The position numbers were made by a program, and so were the translations under genes. Below the pieces are notes generated by a model. It worked only from the letters and a program-made list of their open reading frames with translations, ran no database searches and had not been told where the DNA came from. A DNA stretch of 6,190 nt from Myxococcota bacterium (GTDB lineage: Bacteria; Myxococcota; Polyangia; GCA-2747355; JAKLHH01), in contig JAKLHH010000484.1 of the NCBI GenBank assembly GCA_022710245.1, forward strand, positions 1 to 6,190. The letters are read 5' to 3'. This document shows positions 1 to 6,116 of the stretch, piece by piece; the stretch's first letter is position 1, and each line of letters starts with the position of its first letter.

Positions 1-1
1 C

Positions 2-289
2 CCGAAGGAGGTCGTCGAGGCGGCCGACCTGCCCGTCCTGATCCCGCAGCTCGTCAGCCCGCCCTCGCCCCTGGACCGCGCCAAGGAGCAGCTGACGACC
101 CTGCGCGAGCTGGAGAGCGAGTACATCACCTGGGTCATCGAGCGGTGCGCCGGCAACAAGACCCGGGCCGCCGAGGTCCTCGGCATCGACCCCTCCACCA
201 TCCACCGCCGGGGCAGGACCCCGTCGACGGAGACCCCGGCGCCCCCGCCGGCCGAGCTCGCGCGAGGGCGCTCGCCGGGCCCTCGCTGA
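2..289 (+). CDS. C-terminal part of a sigma-54-dependent (NtrC-family) transcriptional activator
   Basis: Only the last 95 codons are present; the receiver or sensor region and the AAA+ core lie off the left edge. Residues about 1-33 look like the variable linker that follows the AAA+ domain in this family. Residues 35-70 match a Fis-type helix-turn-helix: LRELESEYITWVIERC, then GNKTRAAEVLGI, then DPSTIHRR as the recognition helix. In the NtrC/AtoC family this domain binds enhancer sites upstream of sigma-54 promoters. The tail is unusual. Family members normally stop a few residues after the recognition helix (HRKLKRYG-like), whereas here about 25 Pro/Arg/Thr-rich residues (71-95) follow before TGA. 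The gene converges on the delta-60 lipoprotein gene, with 48 bp between the stop codons. The family call is firm. The target genes and signal cannot be seen. Confidence 0.88.
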   Translation, partial: PKEVVEAADLPVLIPQLVSPPSPLDRAKEQLTTLRELESEYITWVIERCAGNKTRAAEVLGIDPSTIHRRGRTPSTETPAPPPAELARGRSPGPR

Positions 290-341
290 GGTCGCGCTGG
301 CGTGGGAGGGAGGCTGGCGGGGCGACCGAGCAGAGCCTCAG
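286..341. terminator. Possible bidirectional terminator stem between convergent genes
   Basis: An imperfect stem spans the convergent gap. CTGAG (286-290) pairs with CTCAG (337-341), and GTCGC (291-295) pairs with GCGAC (322-326). A 10-nt bulge sits on the right side, with a G-rich loop of about 26 nt. Both stop codons lie in the outer stem, so part of the pairing is trivial: convergent TGA codons are complementary. No T-tract follows on either strand, so this is not a classical intrinsic terminator. The location is the main argument for it. Confidence 0.28.
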
Positions 342-1762
342 GGCAGCACGCGGGCGAGGAAGGAGTCCATCAGCGCGCTGTCGCCGATCCAGCCGCAGAT
401 CACCAGCCTGCCCTGCCCGTCGAGGGCGAGGCCGCGCGGGTGGTCATCGCGGCCGTCGAGATCGATCAGGGCGAGGCCCGCTGGACCGAACGAGCTGTCG
501 GGCTGGCAGCCCGGCAGCAGGCGCACCACCGCCAGGTCAACGCCCTTGGGGGTCAGCGCCTCGCCGAGCACGACGATCCGGTCCTGCCCGTCGAGGAGGA
601 CGCGGTAGCCCGTGTCGTCGGTGCCGGCCGTCACCCGCACGACCCCCTGGGTGCCGAAGCTCGTGTCCGGCTTCCCGTCCGGCAGCAGGCGGAGGACGAA
701 GATCTGCCCCGTCCCGGCGCCCTTCGTCCGCCCCGTGATCAGCAGGCGCGCGCTCTTGTCGACGGCGACGTCCCAGCCGTGATCGTCGCTGTTGCCGAGG
801 TCCACCCGCACCTCGCCGTTCGTGCCGAAGGTCGCGTCCAGCTGGCCGCTGGTCGTGAAGCGCGCGACGCCCACGTCGTTCTGCAGGACGCTGCCGCTCC
901 AGACGCGCCCGATCAGCACCGGCCGGTCGCCCGAGGCCAGCGCGACGGCCCACCCGCTCGCCTTGTCAGTCGCGAAGGCCTTCCCCCCGGACGCGCTGCC
1001 ATACGACGGGTCCAGGACGCCGCTCGTGGTCACCCGACCGCTCTGGAACGTGCCCTCGTCGTTGGCGCTGGCGGCGAAGACGATGCGCCCCTGGCTGTCC
1101 TGCACCAGCCCATGGATGACGTCCTTGCCGGTGCTCGACTGCAGGACCAGCTTGCCCCCGCTGGCGAAGCTCGGGTCCAGCGTCCCGGCGGGGAGCACAC
1201 GCACCAGCGCCAGCGCCGCGTCGCCTGCGATCGCGGCGCTTCCGCCAGCGACGATGCGGCCCGCGCCGTCGATCAGCAGCGCCGAGAGGGTGTCGCTTCC
1301 TCCATTGAGGTCGAGCTTGACGATGCCGAAGCCGCTGTCCAGGACGCCGGCGGATGAGTACCGCGCGAGGTAGAGGTCGTTGCTGATCCCCATGTTGACC
1401 TGCCCCCCCACCACGAGGCGCCCCTGGCTATCGAGGGCCAGCGCCAGCGCGAGGTCACTGGTGGTGCCGCTCACCGGGAGGATGACGAAGCCGCCGCTGG
1501 CGAAGGTCTTGTCGAGGGTGCCTGCAGGCGGCGCCGGGCCATCGCGCCGGACATCGCCGGGGCTGCCCTCGCGGGTGCCATCAGGGTGGCCGTCACGCCG
1601 GAGATCGCCGGGGCCGCCCTCCCGCTGACCGTCGCGCCGGGCGTCCTGGTGGATGCTCTGGTCCTGCGAGGCGTCGCCGGCGCGCCCGAAGCCGAGACGC
1701 ATGCAACCGGCTCCTGCCACCGAGATGACCACACTGCACGCCAGGGCGGTGAGGGGACGCAT
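338..1762 (-). CDS. Secreted lipoprotein with seven delta-60 repeats
   Basis: The predicted protein has 474 residues. The N-terminus MRPLTALACSVVISVAGAGC is a short signal peptide ending in a lipobox-like AGAGC, so Cys20 is the probable lipidated residue and the protein is probably held in an outer or inner membrane leaflet. The -3 position is Gly rather than the usual Leu/Val. A hydrophilic D/G/R-rich linker (about 28-80) contains a 17-residue duplication. The rest is made of delta-60 repeat units, marked by G-x-L/P-D-x-x-F/Y signatures starting near residues 81, 139, 193, 248, 306, 363 and 419. Each is followed by a D-x-x-G-R-[LI]-[LV]-[VI] strand motif such as DSQGRLVVGG or DGQGRLVICGW. 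Such repeats are thought to form beta-rich, propeller-like extracellular domains, and the molecular function is unknown. I chose the start at 1762 over an in-frame ATG 17 codons upstream because it gives a proper signal peptide and has GGAGAG 5 nt upstream. The last repeat is short and ends FLARVLP. I see no catalytic motif. Confidence 0.85.
   Translation of the reverse strand: MRPLTALACSVVISVAGAGCMRLGFGRAGDASQDQSIHQDARRDGQREGGPGDLRRDGHPDGTREGSPGDVRRDGPAPPAGTLDKTFASGGFVILPVSGTTSDLALALALDSQGRLVVGGQVNMGISNDLYLARYSSAGVLDSGFGIVKLDLNGGSDTLSALLIDGAGRIVAGGSAAIAGDAALALVRVLPAGTLDPSFASGGKLVLQSSTGKDVIHGLVQDSQGRIVFAASANDEGTFQSGRVTTSGVLDPSYGSASGGKAFATDKASGWAVALASGDRPVLIGRVWSGSVLQNDVGVARFTTSGQLDATFGTNGEVRVDLGNSDDHGWDVAVDKSARLLITGRTKGAGTGQIFVLRLLPDGKPDTSFGTQGVVRVTAGTDDTGYRVLLDGQDRIVVLGEALTPKGVDLAVVRLLPGCQPDSSFGPAGLALIDLDGRDDHPRGLALDGQGRLVICGWIGDSALMDSFLARVLP
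1538..1624 (-). repeat. Duplicated 51-bp (17-residue) linker segment in the lipoprotein gene
   Basis: The stretches 1589-1624 and 1538-1573 encode REGGPGDLRRDG and REGSPGDVRRDG, offset by exactly 51 bp. The nucleotide identity is obvious in the shared ATCGCCGGGG and CCGCCCTC/CTGCCCTC blocks. A further RRDG lies 13 residues before the end of the first unit. This looks like an in-frame tandem duplication that lengthened the spacer between the lipid anchor and the repeat domain. Confidence 0.7.
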
Positions 1763-1891
1763 CGCGGCTCTCCAGTGGCTCCCAGCGTACCGTTCCGAGG
1801 AGCACCTGCACAAGCCTGACAGACCTCAAGCGCGTCGGCGTCATCGTCAACGAGGTCGTACCCGTTCAACGAATCCCGGCGCAGAGGACGC
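1763..1891 (-). other. Gap between methyltransferase stop and lipoprotein start
   Basis: These 129 bp hold only the lipoprotein SD with confidence. I found no hairpin with a T-tract after the methyltransferase stop. There are TTGACG-like and TTGAGG-like hexamers on the minus strand but no convincing -10 partner at 16-18 bp. Whether the lipoprotein gene has its own promoter or is read through from the ATPase-methyltransferase operon cannot be decided here. Confidence 0.4.
1768..1773 (-). promoter_or_regulatory. Ribosome binding site that fixes the lipoprotein start
   Basis: On the minus strand GGAGAG lies 5 nt before the ATG at 1762. The in-frame ATG 51 bp further upstream would put 17 mostly polar or charged residues in front of the hydrophobic signal segment. 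The SD and the signal-peptide logic therefore agree on the internal start. Confidence 0.6.
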
Positions 1892-2716
1892 TCACGCGCA
1901 CCCGCTCGCGAGGCAGCTCTCGATGCAGAAGACCACCCCCTGGTCGTCGGTGCGAGGACGGAGCGCCTCCTCCCACTCCGCGATCAGCTCGGCCTCCTGC
2001 TGCGGCGTCAGCGCGGCGAGCATCCCGGCCAGCGGAGAGGCCGCCGCCTGGCGCCGGAGGAACTCGACCGCCGACGGGAACCGCACCACCGCGACGTCGA
2101 TCCGCAGCGCTGGCTCACGCAGCCCCGCGGCGGCGAGCGCCTCGCGCAGCTCGTGCAGGTCCCAGGCGGGGAAGGGTGAGCCCAGCACCGCCGCCGCCGC
2201 CGGCCCCGCTCCTCGCCGCAGCGCCTCGACCAGCGGCAGGTAGGCCGGGGAGAAGGCGATCGGGCGGCAGACGTTGATCGCGACGCGGCCCTCGGGCGCC
2301 AGCACGCGCCGCAGCTCGCGCAGGGCCCGGTCGCGGTCCGCGGCGAACTGCAGCGTCTGCTGGCAGGCGACGAGGTCGAAGGCGCCATCCGGGAAGGGGA
2401 GCGCCTCGAGGTCACCGACGCGCCAGTCGATCGCGGGCGCCAGGCCGGCCGCCGCCGCCCGTGCTGCCTCGAGCATGGCCGGGTTGCAGTCGACGCCGAC
2501 CACGTGGCCCGCCGGCCCGACGCGGGCGTGGGCGCGGCGCGCGACGACGCCGGTGCCGCAGCCCGCGTCGAGGACGCGATCGCCGGGCCGCGGCGGCACG
2601 TGATCGAGGAGCTGATCGGCCCAGCGCCCGAGGAACGCCGGGACCAGGTAGCGCTCGTAGGCCTCGGGGCCGCTCCCCTCGAGCTCCCAGCGCAGGGACC
2701 CTCGCTGCTCTCTCAT
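1892..2716 (-). CDS. Class I SAM-dependent methyltransferase (UbiE/Coq5-like small-molecule type)
   Basis: The predicted protein has 274 residues and is probably cytosolic. An N-terminal W-x-x-x-G-x-x-x-x-Y-E-R-Y-L-V-P motif (10-25) resembles a common group of uncharacterised methyltransferases. The Rossmann-fold SAM site is intact: motif I VLDAGCGTG (48-56), the acidic residue ending beta2 in VVGVDCNPAML (Asp76), the GDLEALPFPDGAFD segment (101-114, Asp102 likely near the adenine), motif II FDLVACQQTLQF (113-124), and LAPEGRVAINV (139-149). The C-terminal part (about 150-274) should form the substrate lid and contains three cysteines near the end (264, 268 and 273). The ATG overlaps the ATPase stop as ATGA and has a perfect AGGAGG at 2722-2727, 5 nt upstream, so it is well translated and probably coupled to the pump gene. 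It transfers a methyl group from SAM; the acceptor is not predictable. Nothing points to DNA or rRNA methylation. Confidence 0.9.
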   Translation of the reverse strand: MREQRGSLRWELEGSGPEAYERYLVPAFLGRWADQLLDHVPPRPGDRVLDAGCGTGVVARRAHARVGPAGHVVGVDCNPAMLEAARAAAAGLAPAIDWRVGDLEALPFPDGAFDLVACQQTLQFAADRDRALRELRRVLAPEGRVAINVCRPIAFSPAYLPLVEALRRGAGPAAAAVLGSPFPAWDLHELREALAAAGLREPALRIDVAVVRFPSAVEFLRRQAAASPLAGMLAALTPQQEAELIAEWEEALRPRTDDQGVVFCIESCLASGCA

Positions 2717-5397
2717 GCTCTCCTCCTCGGTGGTGGACTGGACAGCGCAGGCGCGGCGATCGTGAGGCGCATCTGGCGAGCCGGGCGGACGCGAGCCCTG
2801 ATCAGCTTGACGACCTCGAACCAGGTGACGCAGACGGCGCCGGCGCCGAGGCTGAGGAGGAGGTCGGTGACGTGCAGGGGGGCGAAGTGAAAGAGCCGCT
2901 GCGCGAACGGCACCACGAGGACGACGGCCAGGAGGACGCTGGCGCCGAGCACCACCCAGCCGAGGGCGGCGTTCGGGACGCGCAGCATCGCCACGGCGGT
3001 CCGGGTCCACGACCGGTTGACGAGGATGACGGCGAGGAACGCCACGACCAGGGCCGCGAACGTCAGGGCGCGGGCGGCCTCGGGCGAGTGGTCGCGGCGA
3101 GCGATCAGGAAGACGCCGACGCAGACCGCGAGGACGCTGAGCCCCTGCAGCACCGCGACGAGGATGGTCCGCCTCGAGAAGAGCCGCTCGTCGGAGCTCC
3201 TCGGGGGCCGCCGCATCACGTCGGCCTCGGCCCCCTCGGCCTCGAAGATCAGCGAGCACGAGGGGTCGATGATCAGCTCCAGGAAGACGATGTGGACCGG
3301 CAGCAGGAGCAGCGGCCAGCCGGCGAAGAAGACCGGGAGCATCGACAGGCCCGCGATGGGCAGGTGCACCGCGAGGATGAAGACGATCGCCTTCTTGATG
3401 TTGTCGAAGATGCGACGGCCGAGGCGGATGGCGGCGACGATGGAGGAGAAGTCGTCGTCCAGGAGCACGAGCGCCGCGGACTCGCGGGCCACGTCCGTGC
3501 CGCGCCCCCCCATCGCGATGCCGATGTGCGCGGCCTTCAGCGCGGGGGCGTCGTTGACCCCGTCGCCCGTCATGGCGACGACCTCCTGGTTCGCCTTCAG
3601 CGCGGTGACGAGCCGCAGCTTCTGCTCGGGGACCACGCGCGCGAAGACCTGCACGTCCCGGATCCGCCGGGCCAGCTCCTCGTCTGACATCCGGTCGAGC
3701 TCGGGCCCCGAGATCACCGTCTCGCAGCCCGCGAGCCCTGCCTGACGCGCGATGCTCTGGGCGGTCGCGGGATAGTCTCCCGTGATCATCACCACGCGGA
3801 CCCCGGCGGCCTGACACTCGGCGACCGCGGCCGGGACGGTGGGCCGCAGCGGGTCCTCGAACCCGAGCAGGCCGACGAGCTCGAGGGAGAGCGCGTGGTG
3901 CTCCTCGGGGAGGCTGGCGCGGCTGACGTGCCCGCGCGCCACGCCGAGCACGCGAAGGCCCCGGGACGCCAGGGTCGCCACCTCTCGCGTCAGCACCTCG
4001 CGCCCGGCCGGCGTCAGGTGGCAGAGCTCGGCGATGGCCTCGGGCGCGCCCTTGGTCGCCACCACCAGCGCGTCGCCGTCGCCGTCGCCCGTGCGCCAGG
4101 CCTGGCTCACCGCCAGCAGGCCAGGGGACAGCGGATACTCTCGCTCCAGCGACCAGCCGGCGTGCAGGTGCTCGGTGTCCTTGATCAGCTGGTCTCCCGC
4201 CAGGAGCAGCGCTCGCTCCATCGGGTCGAAGGGATCGCGCCGGCTGGCCAGGATCGCGTTCTCGAGGAGCGCGTGCAGCGCCTCGGGGAGCGGGCCGCGG
4301 AGCGTCGCGAGGTCGACGGCGCTGCCTGCCACGGCGAGCTGGCGCAGGGTCATCCGGTTCTGCGTCAGCGTGCCCGTCTTGTCGACGCAGAGGACCGTCG
4401 CCGCCCCCAGCGTCTCGATCGCCGGCATCCGCCGCGTGAGCACGTTGCTGCGAGAGATCCGCCAGGCGCCGAGCGCCAGGAAGATCGTCAGCACGACGGG
4501 AAACTCCTCGGGGAGCGTGGCCATCGCCATCGCGATGCCGGCGAGGAGGCCCTGCTTCCAGACCTCGGCGCCGCCTCCGCGCGTGAGCGCAAAGGCCACC
4601 ACCACGACCACGCACGCCGCGAGCCCCGCGACGGCGAAGATGCGGACCAGGCGTCGCGTCTCTCGCTGCAGCAGGGTCCGCTCCGGCTCGACCTCCTCCA
4701 GCGCCTTGCCGATCTTGCCGAGCTCCGAGCGCGGGCCCGTGGCCACGATCTCGGCGACGCCCTGTCCGGCGGTGATCAGGGTCCCGGAGAACACCGAGGG
4801 CAGATCGTCGCCCCCGGGCCGGTCCAGCGCTCCGGCCTCGGCCGACGGCGTCTTCCTGACCGGGACCGCCTCCCCGGTCAGCAGCGACTCGTCGGCCGAG
4901 AGGTTGATACCTCGGCGCAGCAGGCCGTCCGCGGGCGCGCGGTCGCCCTCGGCCAGGACGACGAGGTCCCCGCGCACCACCTCCCGCCCCGCGATCCGGC
5001 GGTGCACGCCATCGCGGATGACCAGCGCCCGGGGGCTCGACAGATCGCGGAGCGCCTCCAGCGCGCGCTCCGTGCGCCGCTCCTGGATGATGGTGATGGC
5101 CATCACCACGAAGACGAAGCCGAGCAGCATCAGGGCGTCGCCGAGCGAGCCCATCAGGAGGTAGAGGCCTCCCGCCGCGACGAGCATGAGGAACATGGGC
5201 TCGCGCGCGACCTCGAGGCCGATGGCGAGCAGGCTCCGCTGCTTCTGCGCGGGCAGCTCGTTCGGCCCCTCCGCCTGCAGGCGGGCGCGGGCCTGCTCCT
5301 CGGTGAGGCCGGCGAGGCCGCTGAGCTCCAGCACGCCGGCGCCGGGCCGCGGCCCCCCGCCTGGCGCCCCGGTCGTCTTCCTTCCAGGCTCGCTCAC
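2713..5397 (-). CDS. P2-like cation-transporting P-type ATPase, PEEFP variant
   Basis: The predicted protein has 894 residues with full P-type ATPase architecture. The cation-ATPase N-terminal segment (GLTEEQARARLQAEGPNELP) is at about 30-49. TM segments lie near 67-84, 87-106, 253-272, 283-309, 670-691, 696-719, 745-766, 774-794, 813-833 and 844-866, giving ten helices as in P2 pumps. The actuator motif is TGEA (174-177; TGES in most relatives, with the essential Glu kept). The phosphorylated Asp339 is in DKTGTLT. KGAPE (449-453) marks the nucleotide-binding domain, TGD is at 539-541 and TGDGVNDAP at 610-618. The pump should therefore be active and hydrolyse ATP to move a cation across the inner membrane. 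M4 carries PEEFP (296-300) instead of PEGLP. Compared with SERCA, M5 has His678 and Ile681 for N768/E771, and M6 has Glu707, Ile710 and Asp711 for N796/T799/D800. Database relatives are often labelled calcium or magnesium ATPases, but the ion is unproven here. I chose the GTG at 5397 because GGAGG precedes it and the extra upstream sequence is low-complexity. It is the first gene of an operon with the methyltransferase. Confidence 0.93.
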   Translation of the reverse strand: MSEPGRKTTGAPGGGPRPGAGVLELSGLAGLTEEQARARLQAEGPNELPAQKQRSLLAIGLEVAREPMFLMLVAAGGLYLLMGSLGDALMLLGFVFVVMAITIIQERRTERALEALRDLSSPRALVIRDGVHRRIAGREVVRGDLVVLAEGDRAPADGLLRRGINLSADESLLTGEAVPVRKTPSAEAGALDRPGGDDLPSVFSGTLITAGQGVAEIVATGPRSELGKIGKALEEVEPERTLLQRETRRLVRIFAVAGLAACVVVVVAFALTRGGGAEVWKQGLLAGIAMAMATLPEEFPVVLTIFLALGAWRISRSNVLTRRMPAIETLGAATVLCVDKTGTLTQNRMTLRQLAVAGSAVDLATLRGPLPEALHALLENAILASRRDPFDPMERALLLAGDQLIKDTEHLHAGWSLEREYPLSPGLLAVSQAWRTGDGDGDALVVATKGAPEAIAELCHLTPAGREVLTREVATLASRGLRVLGVARGHVSRASLPEEHHALSLELVGLLGFEDPLRPTVPAAVAECQAAGVRVVMITGDYPATAQSIARQAGLAGCETVISGPELDRMSDEELARRIRDVQVFARVVPEQKLRLVTALKANQEVVAMTGDGVNDAPALKAAHIGIAMGGRGTDVARESAALVLLDDDFSSIVAAIRLGRRIFDNIKKAIVFILAVHLPIAGLSMLPVFFAGWPLLLLPVHIVFLELIIDPSCSLIFEAEGAEADVMRRPPRSSDERLFSRRTILVAVLQGLSVLAVCVGVFLIARRDHSPEAARALTFAALVVAFLAVILVNRSWTRTAVAMLRVPNAALGWVVLGASVLLAVVLVVPFAQRLFHFAPLHVTDLLLSLGAGAVCVTWFEVVKLIRARVRPARQMRLTIAAPALSSPPPRRRA

Positions 5398-5401
5398 GAT
5401 G

Positions 5402-5406
5402 CCTCC
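5402..5406 (-). promoter_or_regulatory. Ribosome binding site deciding the ATPase GTG start
   Basis: Minus-strand GGAGG sits 4 nt before the GTG at 5397, giving a protein that begins VSEPGRKTTG. An open frame continues 60 codons upstream to 5577, but it is Pro/Gly/Ser-rich, has no SD before its possible ATG near 5541, and would overlap the divergent gene. Confidence 0.65.
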
Positions 5407-5440
5407 AGGAGAGGGGAGTGGCCCGAGCGACGGCAGTGGA

Positions 5441-5458
5441 GAGTCTGAGTGGAGACTC
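5441..5458. promoter_or_regulatory. Dyad GAGTCT-N6-AGACTC, candidate operator or leader hairpin
   Basis: This is a perfect 6-bp inverted repeat with a 6-nt centre (GAGTGG), 44 bp upstream of the ATPase GTG. It overlaps the second copy of the AGTGGAGA direct repeat. It could be a protein-binding site or a small hairpin in the ATPase leader RNA. Confidence 0.35.
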
Positions 5459-5561
5459 GCCTCGGGTCCACCCCCGCGTTGGGACCTGCCCGGTCCAGCT
5501 GCACCCGGCGCACCAACACATCTCGCTCCTCTGATCGGCATGTCGCTTGCTGGCACTTTCC

Positions 5562-5580
5562 TGAGTGACCCTTTCACTCA
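5562..5580. promoter_or_regulatory. Dyad TGAGTGA-N5-TCACTCA spanning the pseudo-receiver start codon
   Basis: This is a perfect 7-bp inverted repeat with spacer CCCTT. The GTG start at 5565 lies in the left arm. As DNA it would be a suitable repressor operator. As RNA it would hide the start codon in a hairpin. No Shine-Dalgarno precedes this start, which makes either translational masking or a leaderless transcript possible. Confidence 0.4.
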
Positions 5581-5954
5581 AGGCTCGCGTCCTCCACCTG
5601 GCCCTGGTCGGCGAGATGATCGAGCCGCTCAGGCTCCTGCTGGAGGATGTGCTGACCGACAGCGGCCTGCTCTATGAGCTCACCTCGCAGCCTCGCACCT
5701 GCGACCTCGCGATCGTGATGGTGAACTGGGGTGATGAGCGCCCGGTGATCGCGGTGGCCCGCGCCGCGCTCGCGGGGGACACCCCGCTGCTGGCGATCCT
5801 CCCCTTCGGCGACGACGGGCTGGCGCAGCGCGCGCTGCTCAGCGGCGCGCAGGGCTGGTTCGCGCTGGACACGCCCCTGCCGCTCTTGCTGGCCGCGCTC
5901 CTCGAGCTCACCGCGCTCGGCGCTCCGGTCGTCGACGACGCTGACGCCGTCTGA
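5565..5954 (+). CDS. Small stand-alone pseudo-receiver-like protein
   Basis: The predicted protein has 129 residues and no signal peptide. The pattern resembles a CheY/NarL receiver: strand 1 HLALVGE (11-17), helix 1 IEPLRLLLEDVL, strand 3 CDLAIVMV (46-53), strand 4 TPLLAILPFGDDG (73-85), and ALLSGAQGWFALDTPLPLLLAAL (90-112), which parallels A-x-x-A-G-A-x-G-Y-L-L-K-D-T-P-x-x-E-L-L-x-A-I of NarL-type receivers. The phosphorylation residues appear to be lost. The acidic pair is Gly16-Glu17, the acceptor Asp position is Met52, the Thr/Ser is Pro80, and the Lys is Ala100. Phosphotransfer is therefore unlikely; protein-protein signalling is the inferred role. No output domain follows. The start is a GTG immediately after an in-frame TGA, without an SD. 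The next candidate, the ATG at 5616, would delete strand 1, so GTG is preferred. Codon use is strongly G/C at third positions, supporting a real gene. The receiver assignment rests on pattern recognition only. Confidence 0.65.
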   Translation: MTLSLKARVLHLALVGEMIEPLRLLLEDVLTDSGLLYELTSQPRTCDLAIVMVNWGDERPVIAVARAALAGDTPLLAILPFGDDGLAQRALLSGAQGWFALDTPLPLLLAALLELTALGAPVVDDADAV

Positions 5955-6012
5955 CCGACGCGGTCGTCGTCGACGACGCTGACGCCGTCTGACCGGCTCG
6001 GTCGTCGACGAC
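5928..6012. repeat. Tandem 30-bp direct repeat (38-bp period) built on the palindrome GTCGTCGACGAC
   Basis: A 30-bp segment at 5928-5957 is repeated identically at 5966-5995. A third, partial copy of its first 12 bp lies at 6001-6012. The first copy covers the last eight codons and the stop of the pseudo-receiver gene; the second lies just after it. The first 12 bp, GTCGTCGACGAC, form a perfect palindrome, so three copies occur at 5928, 5966 and 6001 with spacings of 38 and 35 bp. It may act as a stem-forming 3' end or as a binding-site array, or be simple slippage in GTC/GAC-rich sequence. No T-tract follows. Confidence 0.8.
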
Positions 6013-6116
6013 GACTAGATTACCGAACGCGAGCCCCGATCGAACAACAAGACTCGAGCCGTCAATGAGGCGGGGCGTGGGGCGCCGCGGGAGTCAGTGG
6101 TAGAAGAGAAGAATGC

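Larger units (their letters stand above)
5398..5564. promoter_or_regulatory. Divergent intergenic region with several perfect dyads
   Basis: This 167-bp stretch separates the ATPase operon from the divergent pseudo-receiver gene and must hold the promoters of both. It contains GAGTCT-N6-AGACTC (5441-5458), GGACC-N5-GGTCC (5482-5496), and a direct repeat AGTGGAGA at 5435-5442 and 5448-5455 with a shorter AGTGG at 5417-5421. I could not pick convincing -35/-10 pairs on either strand. The dyads are operator candidates; in G+C-rich DNA short ones also arise by chance. Confidence 0.45.

Noticed and set aside
1471..1869. A minus-strand frame starting MNGYDLVDDDADALEV in the gap before the lipoprotein gene
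   Set aside because: It overlaps the well-supported lipoprotein coding frame for most of its length and turns into Arg/Ala/Ser-rich sequence. It has no clear SD and no recognisable domain.
3839..5448. Long plus-strand open frames opposite the ATPase gene (also near 302-1357 opposite the lipoprotein gene)
   Set aside because: They are low-complexity Arg/Ser/Ala/Gly translations typical of antisense frames in very G+C-rich genes. They match no family and lie opposite strong coding regions.
5551..5567. TGGCAC at 5551 as the -24 element of a sigma-54 promoter for the pseudo-receiver gene
   Set aside because: The -12 part at the proper distance reads TGAGT, not TTGCA/TTGCT. The required GC dinucleotide is missing, and the site would overlap the start codon.
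1892..5581. One very long minus-strand open frame joining the ATPase region to the methyltransferase
   Set aside because: Upstream of 2716 this frame is Arg/Gly/Pro-rich and lacks domains, while the overlapping frame gives a complete P-type ATPase. Only its last 274 codons, the methyltransferase, are real.
5928..6012. CRISPR-like array
   Set aside because: There are only two full copies with an 8-bp interval and one partial copy. No spacers of uniform length and no cas genes are seen, so it is a short tandem duplication.
6051..6095. GACTC...GAGTC pairing (6051-6055 with 6091-6095) as a terminator of the pseudo-receiver gene
   Set aside because: The stem is only 5 bp with a loop of about 35 nt and no T-tract, which is expected by chance.
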